Origin: Schlesneria paludicola DSM 18645
GTDB taxonomy: Bacteria; Planctomycetota; Planctomycetia; Planctomycetales; Planctomycetaceae
DNA length: 64,000 bases
NCBI RefSeq assembly: GCF_000255655.1
Contig: NZ_JH636436.1
Coordinates: forward strand, 285,636 to 349,635
Direction: 5' to 3'
A program made the position numbers and the translations under genes. A model generated the notes under the pieces. It had not been told where the DNA came from, did no database searches, and saw only the letters and a program-made list of their open reading frames with translations. Positions 27,709 through 36,246 of the stretch are shown here, in pieces. How positions within the stretch are numbered: the first letter of the stretch is position 1; each line of letters opens with the position of its first letter.

Positions 27709-28581
27709 GTCGTTCTTCTCTCTCTGTTCGTGCATTCGACAAAGGACATACTCCATGATCCATCGAAAGGGCACGAAAGGCAACGATCGGTCATGGCCTG
27801 CGGCGCAAAACGGTCGATTCCATTCTCGTGACGGGGAAAACCAGGTTTCCAGGGTGTTTCGGCACCTTCGTGCGATGGCCATTGTGGCACGATGCCAGCG
27901 GGCGAATTGGCGCGTTGCCCTGTGTCTGATCGACCAGATGGTTGCAAACATCTGATCGGCGAAGTCGATTTCGGGGACGGTACTGACGTCGTTTTTCTGG
28001 AGGACAACAAGCGAATCGGCCTGAGCAAACCGCACATCGTTGGAATGACGTTTGAGAATCCGGTCGACGCACAGCATGACAACGGGAAATGAACAGCTCA
28101 TGCTCGTTCGTTCGTCGATTGTGCGCGGCGCGATTGGGAGATGAGAGATGGCTGTGAAGGTGGTTGGACGACTTCTTCGGAGGGGTGTTTTCAGTTCGGT
28201 GGCCGTTCATCGCAGAAGTGGGCGCGACCGTAGTGGAAAGGGTTTGATGTTATCAGGTCAAATGTACACTATTCCTTGAATTTCAGGTGGGGGATCGTCT
28301 GGAGAATTCGCGGATGAATCGAAGTCACTCGGGCGTGATTTTCGGCTTCGGCCAGGATGTTTATCCATCTGGATGCGTGTCTTAAGTTTTTGTTTTGTAT
28401 GCCTTTATGTTCTGTGTAAGTGGTCTGTGCGATCCAGGGTTGTGTGGTATTCTGGACGCAAATAGAATGCGCGGGTTGGTGCCGGGCTTTGGAGACCTGA
28501 ATTCAGGAGTTGCGAGTCCGTTGCCAGGCGTTTTTTAAGTTCGGCGGCAAATGCCGGTCAGAGTTGAAACGGACCTCTTGA
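27709..28581. other. Divergent intergenic region upstream of the fatty-acid cluster
   Basis: This is 873 bp without a gene I can support. The right half (28250-28450) is AT-richer than the surroundings, with runs such as TTAAGTTTTTGTTTTG, and probably contains the promoter of the dehydratase-led cluster. No named regulatory motif was recognised. Confidence 0.45.
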
Positions 28582-29061
28582 ATGCGTTTTTTGCTGATCG
28601 ATCGTATCACGGAACTCGAGCCCAATAAGTCCATTACGGCGGTGAAGAATCTCTCGCTGGCGGAAGAGTATTTGGCGGACCATTTCCCGGGATTTCCCGT
28701 GATGCCAGGGGTGCTGATGCTCGAGACGCTGATTCAGGCGGGTGGCTGGCTGATCCGGCAGTCGGAAGACTTTGCGCATAGCACAGTTCTTCTGAAAGAA
28801 GTCCGTGCGATTCGGTACAATAACTTCGTGTCACCCGGCAATTCGCTGATTGTGCAGATGACGCTGCGAAAGCAATCAGAAGGAACGTGGGAATTCAACG
28901 GTTCCGGAACGGTCAACGGAGAGTCCGCCGTATCGGCAAAGCTCACGCTGGAAGCGTTCAATCTGAGTGATCGAAACCCGGCACTGGCGGAATCAGACGA
29001 AATGCGCCGCCAGTTCTACCGCGACTTGCTACCTCAAATCTGGACTCCACCACAGGCCTGA
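28582..29061 (+). CDS. 3-hydroxyacyl-ACP dehydratase, FabZ/FabA-like (copy 1)
   Basis: This 159-residue hotdog-fold dehydratase contains DHFPGFPVMPGVLMLETLIQ with the catalytic His34 and Glu48 in FabZ spacing. Dehydrates 3-hydroxyacyl-ACP to trans-2-enoyl-ACP in the cytoplasm. It heads a cluster on the plus strand: dehydratase, FabG, ACP, second dehydratase, FabF. The initiating ATG 28582 lacks a strong ribosome-binding site. It is collinear with the second dehydratase, with the same His34/Glu48 numbering, but diverged outside the core, so the two may act on different chain lengths or form a heterodimer. Confidence 0.88.
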   Translation: MRFLLIDRITELEPNKSITAVKNLSLAEEYLADHFPGFPVMPGVLMLETLIQAGGWLIRQSEDFAHSTVLLKEVRAIRYNNFVSPGNSLIVQMTLRKQSEGTWEFNGSGTVNGESAVSAKLTLEAFNLSDRNPALAESDEMRRQFYRDLLPQIWTPPQA

Positions 29062-29156
29062 CACTTCGATAGTGGCGCTGATTCCTCAATCATTTGAACG
29101 AATTTCCATCGAATCCTCTGGGGTCGGTGAATTGATTTAATAAGGATTTGCATTCC

Positions 29157-29912
29157 ATGAAAGTCTCCGATCGAGTTGCCTTGGTTACTGGTGGCAGTCG
29201 CGGAATCGGCAAAGCGATCGTCGAAGCACTCGCCCACGGAGGTGCCAAAGTCGCATTCGTCTATCAGTCGAATCAAGAGGCGGCTGACAAGCTGGTTGCA
29301 GAACTGACTGCAGCGGGGCGAGAGGTCATGGCCATCAAGGCTGATGCTTCAAAGAAGCCGGAAGCCGATGCGGCGGTGGAAGCTGTGATCGCCAAATGGG
29401 AAAGACTGGACATTCTGGTCAACAATGCCGGGATCATTCGCGATAAGCTGATTCTGGCGATGACGATCGAAGAGTGGCAGCAGGTCATCGATACGAATCT
29501 GACGAGCGTGTTTAATTTCTGTCAGGCCGTGATTCGCCCCATGATGGGCAACCGTTACGGTCGGATTGTAAATATGTCCAGTGTTGCGGCCGATTTCTCC
29601 AATCCCGGTCAAGCAAATTACGCCGCAAGCAAGGCGGGGATTGAAGGGTTCTCGCGTTGTCTGGCAACCGAATATGCCAAACGCGGGATTACGGTGAATT
29701 GTGTGGCCCCTGGTTTCATCGAAACCGATATGACCATAGCAGTTGTGAATGCTGCCGGGGATAAGATTAAGAGTTCGATCCCGGTAAAGCGGCTGGGTCG
29801 TCCTGAAGATATCGCCAATGCGGTGCTATTTTTGGCGAGCGAAGAATCCAGTTACATCACGGGACAAGTCCTTAAAGTCGATGGTGGATTGACGTTGGGT
29901 GGAATGGGTTGA
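29157..29912 (+). CDS. 3-oxoacyl-ACP reductase, FabG-like SDR
   Basis: This 251-residue short-chain dehydrogenase contains the NAD(P)-binding TGGSRGIGKA (11-20), NNAG at 89-92 and the catalytic Ser142, Tyr155 and Lys159 in NMSSVAADFSNPGQANYAASK. The C-terminus GQVLKVDGGLTLGGMG is classic FabG. It reduces 3-oxoacyl-ACP to 3-hydroxyacyl-ACP. ATG 29157 has AAGGA 11 nt upstream; an in-frame TTG at 29148 sits too close to it. It lies in the same direction as the flanking dehydratase and ACP genes, consistent with a type II elongation set. Confidence 0.92.
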   Translation: MKVSDRVALVTGGSRGIGKAIVEALAHGGAKVAFVYQSNQEAADKLVAELTAAGREVMAIKADASKKPEADAAVEAVIAKWERLDILVNNAGIIRDKLILAMTIEEWQQVIDTNLTSVFNFCQAVIRPMMGNRYGRIVNMSSVAADFSNPGQANYAASKAGIEGFSRCLATEYAKRGITVNCVAPGFIETDMTIAVVNAAGDKIKSSIPVKRLGRPEDIANAVLFLASEESSYITGQVLKVDGGLTLGGMG

Positions 29913-30299
29913 GTGGAACTTCAAACCTGATCTGACAGGTCGATGAACTCGCCGCGAGCAGGCCAACGTGCCTGCGGGCGATGCTCGCGAATCTGTCAGG
30001 ACAGATTGGCTGCGCCACGAGTGGGAATCGGGTCTTGCCGCGTGCTGCTGTTCATGTCGACGTTCTGTTGGGGAACTTCGGCGGAAATTGAACAGAAGAA
30101 GAGCATGGCAAGACAATAAAGCCCCGTGTTGCTCGGGCTGGGCATGCGGGTTTTGAATAAATGAGTGGGTTTAACCGGTTGGTGCCTCACCCCGTCGGCC
30201 GGGAAGAAAACATGAACATTTGAACTGGGTGAATTGAGAATTGGTTCGCGTCGGAACTTACTAAGAAAATTGACCGCGCGATCCACAGGAGAATTTCGG
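29913..30299. other. Gap between fabG-like and ACP genes with a hairpin
   Basis: This 387-bp gap holds no supported gene. GCAGGC-CAACGT-GCCTGC at 29958-29975 forms a 6-bp stem soon after the FabG stop and may be a terminator or processing site. AGGAG just before 30300 is the ribosome-binding site of the ACP gene. Confidence 0.45.
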
Positions 30300-30695
30300 A
30301 TGCCTTCGCACGATGAGATTTACGAAAAAGTCAAAGCCACATTGATCGACGCCCTGGGCGTTGATGACGATGAAGTGACCCCCGCCGCACGCCTGAAGGC
30401 TGATCTCGGCGCGGAATCAATCGACTTTTTGGACATCGTTTTCCGTTTGGAAAAAGCCTTCGGAATCAAGATTCCACGTAATGAGCTATTCCCCGAAAGC
30501 CTGTTTGCACCGGATTCCGGCTTTGCCGAAAACGGTAAGGTGACGGAAAAGGGGATCAGCGAACTGCGAACGAAGCTGCCGCACGCTGACAAGGCCGCCG
30601 TTGATAAGTTGGCTGCCAACCCCAAGGTTGAGAACGTTGAAGACCTGTTCACAGTGAGCATGGTTGTCAACTTCCTGGCCTCGAAGCTGGCCTGA
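30300..30695 (+). CDS. Long acyl carrier protein (131 residues)
   Basis: This acidic acyl carrier protein contains ADLGAESIDFLDIVFRLE, where Ser40 is the phosphopantetheine site; the usual DSL is replaced by ESI. Helix I is EIYEKVKATLIDALG and the final helix is ENVEDLFTVSMVVNFLASKL. Between helices II and III lies an insertion of about 45 residues (from LFPESLFAPDSGFAENG to DKLAANPKV), making the protein 131 residues instead of about 80. The start ATG 30300 has AGGAG at suitable spacing. It would carry acyl chains between the FabG, dehydratase and FabF enzymes of the same cluster. A strong terminator follows. Confidence 0.85.
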   Translation: MPSHDEIYEKVKATLIDALGVDDDEVTPAARLKADLGAESIDFLDIVFRLEKAFGIKIPRNELFPESLFAPDSGFAENGKVTEKGISELRTKLPHADKAAVDKLAANPKVENVEDLFTVSMVVNFLASKLA

Positions 30696-30714
30696 TATCG
30701 TCTGATGCTATTTT

Positions 30715-30738
30715 CGGGGACGGGTTTGTCCGTCCCCG
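30715..30738 (+). terminator. Intrinsic terminator after the ACP gene
   Basis: CGGGGACGG (30715-30723) pairs with CCGTCCCCG (30730-30738) around GTTTGT, followed by TTATCTT. It lies 20 bp after the ACP stop. It may limit readthrough and so raise the ACP level relative to the downstream genes. Confidence 0.75.
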
Positions 30739-30863
30739 TTATCTTCATTGAATGTTGATCCCCTCGGATTTCGAACCCGCGCATTGCCGGTTCCATTCAT
30801 CCGGGCCGCCACGCGCATCCGCGCGTTTTTTCCTTTCTCGAAGCCGCGTCGAAGAAGACTACC

Positions 30864-31355
30864 ATGCGCTGGATTTGGATTGACCGTTTTGTCGAGTTCG
30901 TCAACGGGTCGCATGCGAAAGCGATCAAGAACGTCACGCTTTCCGAAGATCATTTGCACGATCATTTCCCCGGCTTTCCGGTCATGCCTCAGTCTCTGAT
31001 GCTCGAAGGAATGGCCCAAACCGGCGGGATTCTGCTGGGGAAAGTCAATGAGTTCAATCACGTCGTCATTCTGGCGAAAGTCCCGAAGATGACGTTTCAC
31101 AGTTGGGCGATTCCCGGCGACACGCTGACCTACACTGCCAAGTTGATCGATGCACGTCCTGAAGGCGGCATGGTCGAAGTCGAAGCCCATGTCGGCGAGC
31201 GACTAGTGGCCAACGGTGAAATCGTCTTCGCGCACGTCGACGAAAAGGCGGCCGGGGGCGGGAAGATCGATCAGAAGAACTTTGTGTTCTCGATGCGGTT
31301 ACTGGGTGTGATGGATGTCGGAAAAGCGGGTGACGGCTTGACCCCGACGCCGTGA
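30864..31355 (+). CDS. 3-hydroxyacyl-ACP dehydratase, FabZ/FabA-like (copy 2)
   Basis: This 163-residue hotdog-fold protein contains DHFPGFPVMPQSLMLEGMAQ, with His34 and Glu48 at the same positions as in copy 1. Gly-Val at the active-site helix start is changed to Gln-Ser (MPQSLMLE versus MPGVLMLE). The C-terminal 30 residues (from KAAGGGKIDQKNFVFSMRLL) extend beyond the hotdog core. It is probably a dehydratase acting with the FabG and FabF encoded on either side. A dehydratase/isomerase activity like FabA is possible but not shown. Confidence 0.85.
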   Translation: MRWIWIDRFVEFVNGSHAKAIKNVTLSEDHLHDHFPGFPVMPQSLMLEGMAQTGGILLGKVNEFNHVVILAKVPKMTFHSWAIPGDTLTYTAKLIDARPEGGMVEVEAHVGERLVANGEIVFAHVDEKAAGGGKIDQKNFVFSMRLLGVMDVGKAGDGLTPTP

Positions 31356-31521
31356 ATTGCGTCGTGAACCAATTCTCGCCGCGAATCCATGGCTTCGCGA
31401 CTGCGAGAATGAGCGATCCGAAACGCCCTGGCATCGGCTTCCAGGTTCCTGTTTGTATTTGACTGCGAGTTCCACCGAAGAAAACGCCACGGGGCGAGCA
31501 GAGCGATGTAAGGAGTTTACG

Positions 31522-32799
31522 ATGAGACGGCGAGTTGTCATCACGGGGATTGGAGCGATCACGCCCGTGGGCAATACGGTCGAAGAGATGTGGAAATCGC
31601 TGCAGGAAGCGAAAAGCGGAATCGGTCCGATCACCCACTTTGACGCATCGCACTTTCCGACCACCTTCGCTGCCGAAGTCAAAAACTTCGATCTGAAGGA
31701 TTACGTCGACGATCCCAAGCGATTCGAGCATTGCGGTCTGAACATTCGGTTTGCGATTGGTGCCGCCCGTCAGGCCGTCAATGATTCCGGCGTCGTCGAT
31801 TCTGTTGATCCCGCGCGATTCGGTGTGTATCTCGGAGCAGGCGAAGGCCAGCAGGATTTTGCACGCGTGATGAGTCTGATTGCGGAATCGCAACGCGACG
31901 GACATGTCGATCTGGAAGCGTTCACGCGTACAGGCTTGACGCGTCTGCATGCCCAGCAGGAGCTAGAGCAAGAACCGAATATGCCCGCCGGACACCTGGC
32001 CAGCATCTTTGACGCTCAAGGTCCCAACCTGAACTGTCTAACAGCGTGTGCGGCGTCCAGCCAGGCGATTGGTGAAGCGACCGAAATCATTCGCCGAGGC
32101 GATGCGGACGTGATGCTATCGGGCGGAGCGCACAGCATGATTCACCCGTTTGGGGTGACCGGTTTCAACCTTCTGACCGCGCTGTCCACACACAATAATG
32201 AACCGCAGCGCGCGTCGCGCCCCTTCGACCGCGATCGTGATGGCTTCGTGCTGGGCGAAGGCGCGGGCATGGTAATTCTCGAAGAACTCGAGCATGCCAA
32301 GAAGCGTGGAGCACGCATTTACGCCGAACTCGTCGGATACGGTTCGACCGCTGATGCCTATCGCATCACCGACATCCATCCCGATGGCCGGGGCGCAGTG
32401 GCCTGCATCAGGATGGCACTGCGTGACGCGCAGCTTAATCCAGAAGACATCCAGTACATCAACGCCCACGGGACCAGCACCGAAGTCAACGACAAGGTCG
32501 AAACGGCCGCGATCAAGACGTCGTTTGGTGCCGCCGCTTATAAGACACCGGTCTCCAGCATCAAGAGCATGATGGGGCACCTGATCGCCGCGGCCGGCAG
32601 TGTGGAAGCGATCACCTGTCTGTTGTCGATGCGAGACGGGGTCCTGCCACCCACAATCAATTACGAGACTCCCGATCCCGATTGCGATCTGGATTATGTT
32701 CCGAACGAATCGCGTCAGGCACCGGTTCGTCGAGCCCTTTCCAACAGCTTCGGTTTCGGCGGCCAGAACTGCTCATTGATCTTTGCAGAATATCGCTAA
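31522..32799 (+). CDS. Beta-ketoacyl-ACP synthase II, FabF-like
   Basis: This 425-residue condensing enzyme has AAGGAG at 31510-31515 setting ATG 31522. The Cys-His-His triad is Cys176 in CLTACAASS, His316 in NAHGTST and His353 in SMMGHLIAAAGS. Other family marks are GVYLGAGEG, RPFDRDRDGFVLGEG and NSFGFGGQN. It catalyses decarboxylative condensation of malonyl-ACP with acyl-ACP. It closes the dehydratase-FabG-ACP-dehydratase-FabF cluster. No FabH, FabD or enoyl reductase is present, so the set depends on enzymes elsewhere or builds a special acyl product. Confidence 0.92.
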   Translation: MRRRVVITGIGAITPVGNTVEEMWKSLQEAKSGIGPITHFDASHFPTTFAAEVKNFDLKDYVDDPKRFEHCGLNIRFAIGAARQAVNDSGVVDSVDPARFGVYLGAGEGQQDFARVMSLIAESQRDGHVDLEAFTRTGLTRLHAQQELEQEPNMPAGHLASIFDAQGPNLNCLTACAASSQAIGEATEIIRRGDADVMLSGGAHSMIHPFGVTGFNLLTALSTHNNEPQRASRPFDRDRDGFVLGEGAGMVILEELEHAKKRGARIYAELVGYGSTADAYRITDIHPDGRGAVACIRMALRDAQLNPEDIQYINAHGTSTEVNDKVETAAIKTSFGAAAYKTPVSSIKSMMGHLIAAAGSVEAITCLLSMRDGVLPPTINYETPDPDCDLDYVPNESRQAPVRRALSNSFGFGGQNCSLIFAEYR

Positions 32800-32853
32800 G
32801 GGCAGGCCAACGAAGTTGCGGATGATTCTCGTCAACGTGTGGCGATCAGGTTG

Positions 32854-32878
32854 ATGAGTGCAGTCGGACTGCACTCAT
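32854..32878 (+). terminator. Palindromic hairpin after the fabF-like gene
   Basis: ATGAGTGCAGTC and GACTGCACTCAT form perfect 12-bp arms around one G, 55 bp past the stop. TTCTTGACTTCGCTTTTTTC follows, including a T6 run. It is a good candidate terminator for the cluster. Confidence 0.65.
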
Positions 32879-32901
32879 TCTTGACTTCGCTTTTTTCTTG
32901 T

Positions 32902-32983
32902 CTTCCCTTTGTGTCCTTGCGCCTTGGCGTTGGATTGGGTTCAAGAAGAAATAAACGCCAAGGCGCAAGGACGCAAAGGGAAG
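32902..32983. repeat. Long inverted repeat with 30-bp arms
   Basis: Arm 1 (32902-32931) contains CTTTGTGTCCTTGCGCCTTG; arm 2 (32954-32983) is its complement with one mismatch (A/G). The loop is 22 nt. The motif resembles the widespread 'AAGGCGCAAGGACGCAAAG' interspersed palindromic sequences seen in many bacterial genomes. It could be a short non-autonomous mobile element or a bidirectional terminator between the FabF gene and the converging gene at 33038. Confidence 0.75.
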
Positions 32984-33037
32984 AATGGCAATTAGTCCAA
33001 CGAGGTCGGTGTCAATACGAGCGTGTGTTTCGGGCTG

Positions 33038-34441
33038 TCAGTTGTTGGTGGCTCGCCGCGGGTCGGTTGCCGCGATGATCTCGTTAATGCCGCTCTGGTT
33101 GAATCCTTTGTAGCCGTCATCGCGCTGCAGGATTTCCATGTGTGAGCCCAGCGCACCGTGTTCGAGGAACTGTCGTGCCTGATCATCGGTGATTCTGTTC
33201 GCGGTCCGTAGTCGTTCGACACGGGTGGGGTTGACGGGCCATTGCTCTCCGCGGGTGAAAGCCTGTCGCAAATAGGGGAAGTCGGTGAAGGGGGGCATGG
33301 TATCAATGCCCACCTGTTTCAACTGGTCGCGTGTGGCGGCGAAATCGAACTGGCATTCCAGGTGATGCATTCCCGCTTCGAGAAATGCTTCGCCGTGCAG
33401 CGCACACCAGAGCCCGACTGTGCCGAGCGCGTCGCGAGGCGGAAGGGGATCGTGCGAAAAATCCTGCGCCAGTTCTTCAGGCGACAGATCGACATCGGCA
33501 AAGATGGTGACACCCGTCACGGGTTGTTCGATGACCTGCGCGCCCCATCCCGCCTCGCGACCGGCATAGAATCGCTCACGGCAGACAAAGCCCAATTTCT
33601 CGAGAAATGCGATCAGCGGAACAAACGAGGCGCGGCTCGATCGATAGGTGTGATGGTCATGGTTCGCCCAACCCAGGCCAAGCGTTTCTTGTCGTGCGAG
33701 TTGGATCCGACCCGCACGATTGCGTCGTTGCCAATATTCCCGTTCGGCCGCGAAAAACAGATCGCAGGCGCGATCACGGCCCAAGTCGGCAATCGCCGCG
33801 TCGATCAGCCGGTTCGCTTGCGCGAACCCCGCTGCGTCGGTCGGACAGGCACGTCGTCGTAAACGCAGAGCCTCGGTATGGCGCGCCAGTGTTTCGAGAT
33901 CGCAATCCCCGAGTGCGTTGCACGGGGCCGCGGCGTCGAAGCCTGCGTATCCATGGCGTTCGACGACCCAGAGTTGCACGTTCTCGCCCCGTGTGACGCG
34001 TGCGGTTCGCAACGGGGCAAATGGGGCGCCTTCAATCTCAATGTCAGAGAGGCCGTGTGCGACCAGGAAGTCCGGAACCGACTCCACTTTGATTGCCAGT
34101 CGTCGTGCCCGTCCCGTGAGATGAATGATACGGGGAAACATTCCCGCCGAGTGGCTCCAAACCGAATTCCCGTCATTCGAGGTGGTTTCCTGGTATCCGA
34201 CTCGCGTCAATTCCGCACGGTGCGGCGCGTCAAGGTCCATTCCGAAATGATCGATCCAGTCGAGCATCCGCGTTCCTGTCTCGTCGAGCATCCGCTGGGA
34301 GAGCCGCTCGGCAAAGTGGCAATCGCGCAAACAATCGTGCAGCAGCCGATGGATGAACGAGGCGGTCTCGGGTTGTGGCAACCACGTGTGTGCGGTCAAT
34401 GAAGCGACGACGTCGGATGTCGGGACGCGAGCAGAGGTCAT
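33038..34441 (-). CDS. Uncharacterised protein, possible metal-binding enzyme
   Basis: I do not recognise the family of this 467-residue soluble protein. The N-terminal half is helical (FIHRLLHDCLRDCHFAERLS). Around residues 275-330 the segment ANHDHHTYRSSRASFVPLIA, followed by LEKLGF, resembles the first strand and helix of vicinal-oxygen-chelate (glyoxalase-like) domains, where such histidines bind metal. A later HHLECQFDFAATRDQLKQVG could supply a second strand pair. The C-terminus (HGALGSHMEILQRDDGYKGF) looks conserved and acidic. No signal peptide. The assignment to a VOC-like fold is a guess. It is a single gene whose start faces the cobalt/nickel transport operon's end. Confidence 0.6.
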   Translation of the reverse strand: MTSARVPTSDVVASLTAHTWLPQPETASFIHRLLHDCLRDCHFAERLSQRMLDETGTRMLDWIDHFGMDLDAPHRAELTRVGYQETTSNDGNSVWSHSAGMFPRIIHLTGRARRLAIKVESVPDFLVAHGLSDIEIEGAPFAPLRTARVTRGENVQLWVVERHGYAGFDAAAPCNALGDCDLETLARHTEALRLRRRACPTDAAGFAQANRLIDAAIADLGRDRACDLFFAAEREYWQRRNRAGRIQLARQETLGLGWANHDHHTYRSSRASFVPLIAFLEKLGFVCRERFYAGREAGWGAQVIEQPVTGVTIFADVDLSPEELAQDFSHDPLPPRDALGTVGLWCALHGEAFLEAGMHHLECQFDFAATRDQLKQVGIDTMPPFTDFPYLRQAFTRGEQWPVNPTRVERLRTANRITDDQARQFLEHGALGSHMEILQRDDGYKGFNQSGINEIIAATDPRRATNN

Positions 34442-34816
34442 GGTTTACCTTCCTGGCGGGGACAAACGCAGAGCAGCCTGTGGGATGAAGGGGCAAGTCT
34501 GTTCACGCGCACGCGGCCAATGGCATCGTATCGTTGCGACCTGCGGAGGCCTCTTTCCGTTAATTCAATACCTTGTCATTAAGATTGTAGGTCAATTCGT
34601 CAAGCATGGGCGAATTCTCACTTCGGCAGCAGACATGACATTGGTGCGGTGCGGCACCTCCCTTGATGCGGAGGCTGGTTCCGCAATTATCCGCATTCGA
34701 ATGAACCCTGCCATCTCATTCCCTTGAGGAATTCAAGGGATTCCGCGATTCAAGATGTTGAGCCGAATCCGGACTTGCACGGGACCTTGATGGGACTGTT
34801 GCGCTGCGCGGACGCC
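34442..34816. other. Intergenic gap with a hairpin downstream of cbiO
   Basis: This is 375 bp without a gene. TCCCTTGA (34720-34727) pairs with TCAAGGGA (34733-34740) around GGAAT, about 80 bp past the minus-strand CbiO stop, and may terminate the transporter operon. The remainder should contain the promoter of the gene at 33038-34441. Confidence 0.45.
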
Positions 34817-35590
34817 TCAGATTGACGGTGACTCCCGGCGCAATCGCCAAGGGACGTCCAGTCCGTGTCGTTCCATGAGGATCGCATTGGCGAGAATTCG
34901 TTCCGGCGGTCCATCCGCACGCAATTTGCCTTCGTCCAGTACCAGAACGCGTTGGCACAGATCGAGGACAAAGTCCAGGTCGTGGGTGGCGATGAACTGC
35001 GTGCCAGGGAACTCTTTCAGCAACTGTAAAAGCTGTCGACGTGCTCTGGGATCAAGGTTGCTGGTGGGTTCGTCGAGCACCAGGACACTCGGTTTGCACG
35101 CAAACACTCCGGCAAGGCACACCCGCTTCCGCTCGCCGGTGCTCAATTGGGACGGGTTTCGCGGGCCATGATCGGGTAGACCCACCGCCGCAAGGCTGTG
35201 TTCAACACGGGCCAACGTTTCGGTCTGTGACAGTCCCAGGTTCAGTGGTCCGAAGGCGACATCTTCTCGGACGGTTGGGCAAAACAACTGGTCGTCGGGA
35301 TCTTGAAAGACGAAGCCGACCTGTTGGCGGATTTGACGCAGATGAGGCTTGGTGACGGCCAGCGATTGGACAAAGACCTGTGCCTCGATCGTGTTAAGTG
35401 CCGGGCTCGGCAGCAACCCATTCAGATGCATCAGCAGTGTTGATTTGCCCGCTCCGCTGGGCCCGACCAGCGCGACTCGTTCGCCGGCCGTGATCGAGCA
35501 TGAGATCTCATTGAGCGCAACGCGGCCGTTCGGATATCGAAATGAGAGCCTGCGCAGTTCGAGCGCGAGTGGCGTGTCCGGTTCGGTCAT
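34817..35590 (-). CDS. cbiO: Cobalt/nickel ECF transporter ATPase CbiO
   Basis: This 257-residue ABC ATPase has Walker A GPSGAGKST (43-51), a Q-loop in GFVFQDPDDQLF, signature LSTGERKRV, Walker B VLVLDEPTSNLDP and switch His in IATHDLDF. QDPDDQLF is typical of energy-coupling-factor ATPases. It powers uptake through CbiQ and the CbiM substrate component. It overlaps CbiQ by 4 bp (ATGA). A single ATPase gene is seen, so it would act as a homodimer. Confidence 0.93.
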   Translation of the reverse strand: MTEPDTPLALELRRLSFRYPNGRVALNEISCSITAGERVALVGPSGAGKSTLLMHLNGLLPSPALNTIEAQVFVQSLAVTKPHLRQIRQQVGFVFQDPDDQLFCPTVREDVAFGPLNLGLSQTETLARVEHSLAAVGLPDHGPRNPSQLSTGERKRVCLAGVFACKPSVLVLDEPTSNLDPRARRQLLQLLKEFPGTQFIATHDLDFVLDLCQRVLVLDEGKLRADGPPERILANAILMERHGLDVPWRLRRESPSI

Positions 35591-36246
35591 CTCGAGGTTC
35601 CTCGGTCAGAGTCGAGGAATCGAATTGAGCCGTCCCAGCCTCGGGACAGCATGGCATGGTGTGTCCGTTCGGCGCGTTCCATCGCCCGGAGCAGCAGCAA
35701 TCCGATCAGTTGCGCATTGCCGACCCATTTCATTTTCAACGACCCATGACCGAAGTCACGAGCGTCGCGGGCATGACGCAATCGAGCCAGTTCGTCCCAG
35801 AGAATAAATATGTAACGGTACATGAACGAGAGCATGGCGATCAGCAATGTGGGACATCGCCAACGAAGTAGAGTGGCCAAAAGTTCCGGGAACGGCAGGA
35901 CGTGAATCAGCCAAAGTCCCGCGAGGAATGAGGTCGTGCAGCGGATCCACAACGCCAACATCCACGACCAGGCGGCCGCTTTGTCCCACTGTGTCAGCGG
36001 GACAGTCAGGCCAAACATGAACAGCATCGGTAGAAAGAGGGCCAGCCGGCGGATCAAGTAGCCCAGGGTGACACCGGCGAAACTCAGGCCGACAAACACG
36101 ACCACCAGCAACAGGCCGTGCGCCGGCCAATGTTCCAAGGGGATGAGGCTTGCGAGAAGAATCACCGCGAGGGTGATCGCGAGCCTGAGGCTGGCGGGAA
36201 GAGCTCGACAGGGATTGTCTGTGGTGGTGATCGAACTAGGCGGCAT
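35587..36246 (-). CDS. cbiQ: ECF transporter transmembrane protein CbiQ
   Basis: This integral membrane protein of about 219 residues is the T component of a cobalt/nickel ECF transporter. Hydrophobic helices include LAITLAVILLASLIPL, GLLLVVVFVGLSFAGV and FLPMLFMFGLTVPL. The cytoplasmic coupling region AMERAERTHHAMLSRGWDG contains the A-R-G-like coupling motif (SRGWDG) that touches the ATPase. ATG 36246 overlaps the CbiM stop by 11 bp; an in-frame TTG at 36261 is less likely. Confidence 0.88.
   Translation of the reverse strand: MPPSSITTTDNPCRALPASLRLAITLAVILLASLIPLEHWPAHGLLLVVVFVGLSFAGVTLGYLIRRLALFLPMLFMFGLTVPLTQWDKAAAWSWMLALWIRCTTSFLAGLWLIHVLPFPELLATLLRWRCPTLLIAMLSFMYRYIFILWDELARLRHARDARDFGHGSLKMKWVGNAQLIGLLLLRAMERAERTHHAMLSRGWDGSIRFLDSDRGTSR

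Noticed and set aside
27415-28101. Longer version of the FmdB-like protein starting at 28101
   Set aside because: The extra 131 residues have no conserved content and the MPLYEY motif at the internal ATG is the family's natural start.
30760-30800. Segment with TTCGAACCC resembling a tRNA T-loop
   Set aside because: No acceptor, D-arm or anticodon stem could be folded around it.
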